Below, in pieces: positions 5,415 to 8,952 of a stretch of 8,952 nt of DNA; positions within the stretch are counted from its first letter, which is position 1; every line of letters begins with the position of its first letter. The position numbers and the translations under genes are program-made. The stretch lies in contig JAUWIE010000098.1 in NCBI GenBank assembly GCA_030605515.1, positions 1 to 8,952 of the forward strand. The letters run 5' to 3'. Below the pieces are notes generated by a model. That model searched no databases. It worked only from the letters and a program-made list of their open reading frames with translations, and was not told the origin of the DNA. The stretch is from Thermoplasmatota archaeon. GTDB taxonomy: Archaea; Thermoplasmatota; E2; DHVEG-1.

Positions 5415-6929
5415 ATGGTACTGACACAAAGTGAACTTAATTCTCATCTTTATCAGTCAGCAAATATTTTACGAGGATCTATTGATAGCTCTGAGTATAA
5501 GCAGTATATTTTTGGCATGCTTTTCTTAAAACGCTTGTCTGATCAGTTTGATGAAAATGTTGAAAAGATTATAAACGAGCTTGTTTCTGATGGTATTGAT
5601 GCTAAAAAAGCAGAAAAGATAGCTAGGTCTGATCCTTCTGAGCATCATGGCTCATTTATGGTTCCAAAACGTTCACATTGGTCTGAAATAAAAAAGGCTA
5701 GTGTTGATATTGGTGCTACAATCAACAAGGCTTTTGAATCACTTGAGCATGAGAACCCTTCTCTTGAGGGTGTCTTGGTTGCTATTGATTTTAATGATAA
5801 AAATCGTATTTCTGATGCTGTTTTAAATAAACTTGTTTTGCATTTTAGTAAGCATAGTCTAGCTAATTCTAATCTTGAAAGTTCTGATATTCTGGGTGGT
5901 TCGTATGAGTATTTGATTAAGCATTTTGCAGATGATTCTGGAAAGAAGGGCGGGGAGTTTTATACTCCTATTGAAGTTGTACGTTTGCTTGTTCGATTGC
6001 TTAGGCCTGCTGAAGATATGAAGATTTGTGATCCAACAGTTGGTTCTGGTGGTATGCTTATTGAAAGCATTAAGTATCTTGAAGAGAATGGTTTTGATAA
6101 GTCTAAAGTTTCTTTGTATGGTCAGGAGAAGAATCTTAATACTTGGGCTATTTGTAAGATGAATATGCTTTTGCATGGTGTTTTTGATGTGCATATTTTT
6201 AAGGGTGATACCATGGCAGAGCCAAAGATGGTTGATGGTGGTACTCTTATGGTTTTTGATCGTGTTCTTGCTAATCCTATGTGGAATCAGAAGGAGTGGA
6301 GTCGTGAGTGGCTTGAGAAAGGTGATCCATTTAATCGTGTCCGATATGGTCTTCCTCCTAAGTCTTCTGGGGATTGGATGTGGATTCAGCATATGACTGC
6401 AACGCTCAAGTCTGATGGTATGCTTGGTATTGTTCTTGACAATGGTGTTTTGTTTCGTGGTGGTGCTGAGAAGAAATGTCGTCAGGGTTATGTTAATGAT
6501 GATCTTATTGAGGCAGTAATTGCTCTTCCACCTAATTTGTTTTTTAATACTGGTAGTCCTGGGACAATTCTTATTTTTAATAAAAATAAAAAAGATAGTC
6601 GTCGTGGTAAGATTTTGTTTATTGATGCATCTTCTGAGTATGAAGAAGGAAAAGCTCAGAATTTTTTACGTGAGGGAAATATTTCTAAAATCGTTGATGT
6701 TTTTGATTCTTTTTCTGATGTTGATAAGTTTTGTAATGTCACCTCTTTTGAGGAAATAGTTGAAAATGATTATAATTTGAATGTTTCACTCTATGTTGAC
6801 ACAAGTGAGCCTGAACCTGAAGTTGATGTAACTAGTGTAAATAATGAGTTGGAAGAATTAATTGAAACTCGTGAGAATAGTTATAAAGAAATGCAGGGAT
6901 ATTTGAAAGAGTTGAGATATTGTGAATAA
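5415..6929 (+). CDS. hsdM: Type I restriction-modification methyltransferase subunit HsdM
   Basis: HsdM transfers methyl groups from S-adenosylmethionine to adenine in a site chosen by HsdS, protecting host DNA and forming the M2S core. The N-terminal HsdM_N helical domain begins LNSHLYQSANILRGSID (8-24) with KQYIFGMLFLKRLSD (29-43). The catalytic N6_Mtase domain has GGEFYTPIEVVRLLVRLL (179-196), the SAM motif DPTVGSGGM (206-214) and the catalytic motif NPMW (287-290). The usual forms are DPA/TCGSGGM and NPPF/Y, so Val replaces Cys and Met-Trp replaces Pro-Phe. NPMW occurs in one HsdM subfamily, so activity is likely. YGLPPKSSGDWMWIQHM and the C-terminal helix (NNELEELIETRENSYKEM) are intact, and 504 residues is full length. 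Coding-strand T is high and codons mostly end in T or G. The gene is separated from hsdS by an unusual 388-bp gap. Confidence 0.95.
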   Translation: MVLTQSELNSHLYQSANILRGSIDSSEYKQYIFGMLFLKRLSDQFDENVEKIINELVSDGIDAKKAEKIARSDPSEHHGSFMVPKRSHWSEIKKASVDIGATINKAFESLEHENPSLEGVLVAIDFNDKNRISDAVLNKLVLHFSKHSLANSNLESSDILGGSYEYLIKHFADDSGKKGGEFYTPIEVVRLLVRLLRPAEDMKICDPTVGSGGMLIESIKYLEENGFDKSKVSLYGQEKNLNTWAICKMNMLLHGVFDVHIFKGDTMAEPKMVDGGTLMVFDRVLANPMWNQKEWSREWLEKGDPFNRVRYGLPPKSSGDWMWIQHMTATLKSDGMLGIVLDNGVLFRGGAEKKCRQGYVNDDLIEAVIALPPNLFFNTGSPGTILIFNKNKKDSRRGKILFIDASSEYEEGKAQNFLREGNISKIVDVFDSFSDVDKFCNVTSFEEIVENDYNLNVSLYVDTSEPEPEVDVTSVNNELEELIETRENSYKEMQGYLKELRYCE

Positions 6930-6936
6930 TAACATA

Positions 6937-6953
6937 GTAGTAGTGGCTACTAC
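6937..6953 (+). repeat. Perfect 7-bp hairpin just after hsdM
   Basis: GTAGTAG (6937-6943) and CTACTAC (6947-6953) pair around a 3-nt TGG loop, 8 bp after the hsdM stop. A further GACTACTAC follows at 6959-6967, so the right arm has a second possible copy. It has no T run, so a terminator is not implied. Confidence 0.5.
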
Positions 6954-6971
6954 CATTGACTACTACTAACC

Positions 6972-7002
6972 TTCTGGGTACTACCTAGAAAACTACCCAG
7001 AA
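6972..7002 (+). repeat. Perfect 9-bp inverted repeat in the hsdM-hsdS gap
   Basis: TTCTGGGTA (6972-6980) and TACCCAGAA (6994-7002) are exact inverted copies around 13 nt. Directly after the first hairpin, it makes a double stem-loop between hsdM and the rest of the operon. It could be an mRNA processing or protection element, a recombination or transposon scar, or a protein site. No T run follows. Confidence 0.55.
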
Positions 7003-7047
7003 ACGGATGAATTATGGAAATTAGAACGGGTTCCTGGTAAATTAAAC

Positions 7048-7082
7048 GGCACTGTAAATGGCACTAAAATGGCACTGTAAAC
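7048..7082 (+). repeat. Three 12-bp-type tandem repeats (GGCACTGTAAAT), middle unit 1 bp short
   Basis: The units are GGCACTGTAAAT (7048-7059), GGCACTAAAAT (7060-7070, 11 bp) and GGCACTGTAAAC (7071-7082). The first and third encode GTVN. The shortened middle unit shifts the reading frame from 1 to 3, exactly what a single-base loss inside a coding repeat would do. Confidence 0.7.
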
Positions 7083-7143
7083 GAAACATATAAAATGATC
7101 TTAAAAGAGTTAGAAAAGAATATTTATTAGCAGGGGATGAAGG

Positions 7144-7278
7144 TTGGTAGAAAAAATAGGAGAACAGGAGAATAAAACTGTGGAGAAAACTGTGGAGAAA
7201 ACTGTGGAGAAACATTGGGTAATCGAGAATGATGTCCCTAATAGTGTCCCAAATAATGTCCCTAAAAAATGTCGGTAA
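7144..7278 (+). CDS. Short TVEK/VPN repeat frame upstream of hsdS (44 codons, possibly remnant)
   Basis: A TTG at 7144 begins LVEKIGEQENKTVEK, followed by the TVEK repeats, HWVIEN, DVPNSVPNNVP, then KKCR and TAA at 7276-7278. Deleting one A of the AAAAAA run (7264-7269) would extend it to a 58-residue frame ending NVVRKESRK with TGA at 7319-7321, in ATGA overlap with hsdS. The G-rich AGGGGATGA upstream is a weak ribosome site. Independent function is unproven; it may be only the last exposed part of the pseudogene, or a short leader coupling translation to hsdS. Confidence 0.3.
   Translation: MVEKIGEQENKTVEKTVEKTVEKHWVIENDVPNSVPNNVPKKCR
7177..7212 (+). repeat. Three exact 12-bp tandem repeats ACTGTGGAGAAA (TVEK)
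   Basis: ACTGTGGAGAAA is repeated three times without change at 7177-7188, 7189-7200 and 7201-7212, encoding TVEK three times in frame 1. Exact identity suggests recent expansion by slippage; the unit is divisible by three, so copy changes would keep the frame. Confidence 0.85.
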
Positions 7279-7315
7279 AAGAGTCGGTAGAAATGTCGTT
7301 AGAAAAGAGAGTAGA
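7231..7315 (+). repeat. Seven diverged 12-bp repeats (xVPN / xVGK) with one extra A
   Basis: The units are GATGTCCCTAAT, AGTGTCCCAAAT and AATGTCCCTAAA at 7231-7266, one extra A at 7267, then AATGTCGGTAAA, AGAGTCGGTAGA, AATGTCGTTAGA and AAAGAGAGTAGA at 7268-7315. They read DVPN, SVPN, NVPK, NVGK, RVGR, NVVR, KESR. The extra A in the AAAAAA run breaks the coding frame between the third and fourth unit. Confidence 0.7.
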
Positions 7316-7317
7316 AA

Positions 7318-8565
7318 ATGAAATCTGAAATGAATGTTCCTGATGAGTGGGGAATAAAAAATGTAAATGATTTATTTCACGTAAAAAATGGGACCACGCC
7401 TTCAACGAAAAAAATGAGTTATTGGGAAAACGGTTCAATAAATTGGTTTACGCCTGCTGACTTGAGTAAACTTAAAGAAAAAAAACATGTAACTGAAAGT
7501 AAAAGAAAAATTACAAAAGATGCATTGGATACATGCAATTTAACTTTAATGCCTCAGAATTCATTGATAATCTCCTGTAGAGCACCTGTTGGTTATGTAG
7601 CAATTTTAAATGAAAAATCAACTTTTAATCAAGGGTGTAAAGGATTAATTGCAAAATCTTCCCTAGTATATTATGCTTATTATCTCTATTATTTGTTATA
7701 TTCGAAGAAAAAATTACAAGCAATTAGTGGCGGTAGCACTTTTAAAGAGTTATCAAAGTCGGCTTTTCTTAAATTTATAGTTCCATATCCTCCTTTTGAA
7801 GAACAACAAAAAATCGCAGATATTTTATCAAAAGTTGATGAACAAATTGAACTAACTGAAAAAATAATAGATAAAACTGAAGAATTGAAAAAAGGTTTGA
7901 TGCAAAAGATTCTTACAAAAGGGATTGGACATGCTAAGTTTAAGAAAACGGAACTTGGTGAGATACCTGAGAAATGGGAAATCACAAAATTAAACGACAT
8001 TACAAAAATAACAGATGGATCTCACTATTCTCCAAAAACGTCTGATAGTAATTTTAAAATTGCAACGGTTAAAGACATGTTAGATTTTACGTTTAATTAT
8101 TCTACATGCAGGCCAATTTCAAAAGAGGAATTTGAAAAATTAAAAAGACAAGGGAATTCTCCTGAAAAAGGAGATGTTCTTTTTTCTAAAGATGGGACTG
8201 TTGGAAAAACATTTGTTTTTGAAGATGATATTGAAATTATCTTATTGTCTTCTATTGCAATAATTAAAACACATGACAATATCGATCCCTATTACATATG
8301 TGAGGTTTTAAAATCTGATACATTTAAAAATCAAATTGAATCCTTAAAATCAGGAACTGCTATCAGAAGAATTGTATTAAAATCCCTAAAGAATTTTAAA
8401 CTACCTCTCCCAAATTCAATTAAAGAACAAAAACAAATAGCATCGATTCTTTCAAAAGTAGACGAACACATACAAGACAATAAAAAAGAACTAAACCGTT
8501 TACAAGAATTAAAGAAAGGTCTCATGCAGGATCTTTTAACAGGAAAGGTGAGAGTCTCTGTCTGA
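7318..8565 (+). CDS. hsdS: Type I restriction-modification specificity subunit HsdS
   Basis: HsdS recognises the two halves of the target site and holds HsdM and HsdR. The 415 residues show the expected two-fold layout: target recognition domain 1 (about 1-157), central conserved helix 1 (about 158-205: PPFEEQQKIADILSKVDEQI then LKKGLMQKILT), domain 2 (about 212-366, beginning LGEIPEKWEI and ending LKNFKLPLP), and conserved helix 2 (367-415: EQKQIASILSKVDEHI then LKKGLMQDLLTGKVRV). The two helices are clear internal repeats that set the spacer between half-sites. The sequence recognised cannot be read from the protein by eye. The ATG at 7318 is the first good start; it has a weak purine-rich site (AGAGAGTAGAAA). 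hsdR overlaps its 3' end. The reading frame is intact. Confidence 0.95.
   Translation: MKSEMNVPDEWGIKNVNDLFHVKNGTTPSTKKMSYWENGSINWFTPADLSKLKEKKHVTESKRKITKDALDTCNLTLMPQNSLIISCRAPVGYVAILNEKSTFNQGCKGLIAKSSLVYYAYYLYYLLYSKKKLQAISGGSTFKELSKSAFLKFIVPYPPFEEQQKIADILSKVDEQIELTEKIIDKTEELKKGLMQKILTKGIGHAKFKKTELGEIPEKWEITKLNDITKITDGSHYSPKTSDSNFKIATVKDMLDFTFNYSTCRPISKEEFEKLKRQGNSPEKGDVLFSKDGTVGKTFVFEDDIEIILLSSIAIIKTHDNIDPYYICEVLKSDTFKNQIESLKSGTAIRRIVLKSLKNFKLPLPNSIKEQKQIASILSKVDEHIQDNKKELNRLQELKKGLMQDLLTGKVRVSV
8546..8551 (+). promoter_or_regulatory. AGGTGA ribosome binding site inside hsdS for hsdR
   Basis: AGGTGA at 8546-8551 lies 6 nt before a CTG at 8558 that begins the hsdR frame. The TGA of this site is itself the last in-frame stop before the hsdR frame, so translation of hsdR must begin after it. 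The site decides the start. Confidence 0.65.
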
Positions 8566-8952
8566 AGTATCAGATGAATTAAAAATACAAATAGATGAAT
8601 ACAACCTTGTAGAAAAACCTGCAATAGATTTATTTAAAAAACTAAACTATAATTACACATATGGAAAAACACTAAATAAAGAACCTCAGCAATTCTTTTT
8701 AACAAATATTTTAAAAACAAAAATAAAAGAACTAAACCCCTGGTTAACTGACACCAATCTAAACAAAATAATAAGAGAAATAACACTTATCCAAGCAACC
8801 TCAGAAATAGAAGCAAACAAAACCTTTTACTACAAACTAGTAAACTACACAAGCATCAAACAAGACAAAGGATATGGAAAGAAATCACAAACAGTAAAAA
8901 TAATAGATTTTGAACACATAGAAAAAAATGATTTCACAGTAATAAACCAATT
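8558..8952 (+). CDS. hsdR: Type I restriction-modification endonuclease/translocase subunit HsdR (N-terminal part), CTG start
   Basis: HsdR cleaves and translocates unmethylated DNA with ATP. The frame gives 131 residues of its N-terminus: SDELKIQIDEYNLVEKPAID, then IKELNPWLTD, ATSEIEANKTFYYKLVNY, QDKGYGKKSQTVKIIDF and FTVINQ, a recognisable HsdR start. It is cut by the window before the nuclease D...ExK and helicase motifs. No ATG, GTG or TTG occurs in this frame from the preceding TGA (8549-8551) to the window end. CTG at 8558, six bases after AGGTGA, gives a start MSEVSDELKI of normal length. It overlaps the hsdS stop (8563-8565) by 8 bp, so translation is probably coupled. The coding strand is very A-rich, unlike hsdM. 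The start is inferred; the family is secure. Confidence 0.88.
   Translation, partial: MSEVSDELKIQIDEYNLVEKPAIDLFKKLNYNYTYGKTLNKEPQQFFLTNILKTKIKELNPWLTDTNLNKIIREITLIQATSEIEANKTFYYKLVNYTSIKQDKGYGKKSQTVKIIDFEHIEKNDFTVINQ

Larger units (their letters stand above)
6970..7321 (+). pseudogene. Degenerate tetrapeptide-repeat gene between hsdM and hsdS
   Basis: The gap codes in broken pieces. Frame 1 from 6970 reads YYLENYPETDELWKLERV, then NGTVNGTK, and stops at 7078. The same protein pattern continues in frame 3 as NGTVNETYKMILKELEKNIY and stops after it. Frame 1 is open again from 7141 to 7278 (TVEK and VPN repeats), and frame 2 finishes the pattern to TGA at 7319-7321, overlapping the hsdS ATG as ATGA. 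NVP/NGTV-type tetrapeptide repeats leading to 'ET-K-ILKELEKN' resemble, from memory, the linker before the winged helix in AlbA_2 (AAA_4) ATP-binding regulators, which often sit near type I systems. No ATPase or helix-turn-helix core is present. Two or more indels and stops make decay most likely. The family link is inference. Confidence 0.45.

Noticed and set aside
5859..6392. 177-codon open frame on the minus strand inside hsdM
   Set aside because: It is antisense to conserved HsdM motifs, has no ribosome site and has low-complexity composition. The T/G-rich codon use of hsdM naturally leaves the opposite strand open.
7177..7315. 12-bp repeats as a possible CRISPR array
   Set aside because: The units are contiguous, with no spacers, and the period keeps a coding frame. 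They are tandem coding repeats.
8097..8624. Minus-strand frames of 60 and 97 codons inside hsdS
   Set aside because: Both lie opposite the HsdS second recognition domain and conserved helix, without start signals or domain matches.

Overview
The window looks archaeal and AT-rich. The signs are Shine-Dalgarno sites of the AGGTGA / GGAGGT type, TATA-like boxes at promoter distance from several genes, runs of T downstream of genes in the manner of archaeal terminators, a CxxC-x17-CxxC zinc-ribbon miniprotein, a Fe-S type RecB/Cas4-family nuclease, and a serpin beside LemA and GIDE-type membrane proteins. A euryarchaeal methanogen is plausible, but a DPANN-type lineage cannot be excluded from sequence alone.

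Layout. Positions 1-1233 carry a GIDE-domain membrane protein with a damaged 5' end, followed by an intact lemA; this pair is often adjacent. Positions 1298-2582 on the minus strand hold a complete inhibitory-type serpin whose export signal lies in a different reading frame from its body, so the gene has a frameshift near its 5' end. Positions 2742-2897 (minus) hold the tail of a lost FKBP/SlyD-type peptidyl-prolyl isomerase. A promoter and hairpin leader precede a 50-residue zinc ribbon at 3050-3202. After a T-rich terminator and about 270 bp without a convincing gene comes a PD-(D/E)XK nuclease with four cysteines (3532-4734), probably leaderless, then two more small cysteine-bearing proteins (4841-5170 and 5221-5334).

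The right half is a type I restriction-modification locus on the plus strand in the order hsdM (5415-6929), hsdS (7318-8565), hsdR (from 8558, running off the window). hsdS overlaps hsdR, and hsdR appears to start at a CTG codon behind an ideal AGGTGA site. The 388 bp between hsdM and hsdS are the most unusual part: two hairpins, then two sets of 12-bp tandem repeats that read as tetrapeptides (NGTV, TVEK, NVPN/NVGK types), broken by single-base indels and stops. Once one extra A is removed, the last reading frame ends in an ATGA overlap with hsdS. This looks like the wreck of an inserted gene, perhaps the repeat linker of an AlbA_2/AAA_4-type ATP-binding regulator, or a length-variable switch ahead of the specificity gene.

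How the genes work together: HsdM and HsdS would form the methyltransferase, and HsdR would add ATP-driven translocation and cleavage. The serpin, LemA and GIDE proteins point to envelope or extracellular functions, and no direct link between the two halves is visible. Base composition differs sharply between hsdM (T-rich coding strand) and hsdR (A-rich coding strand), suggesting that the restriction locus is a mosaic.
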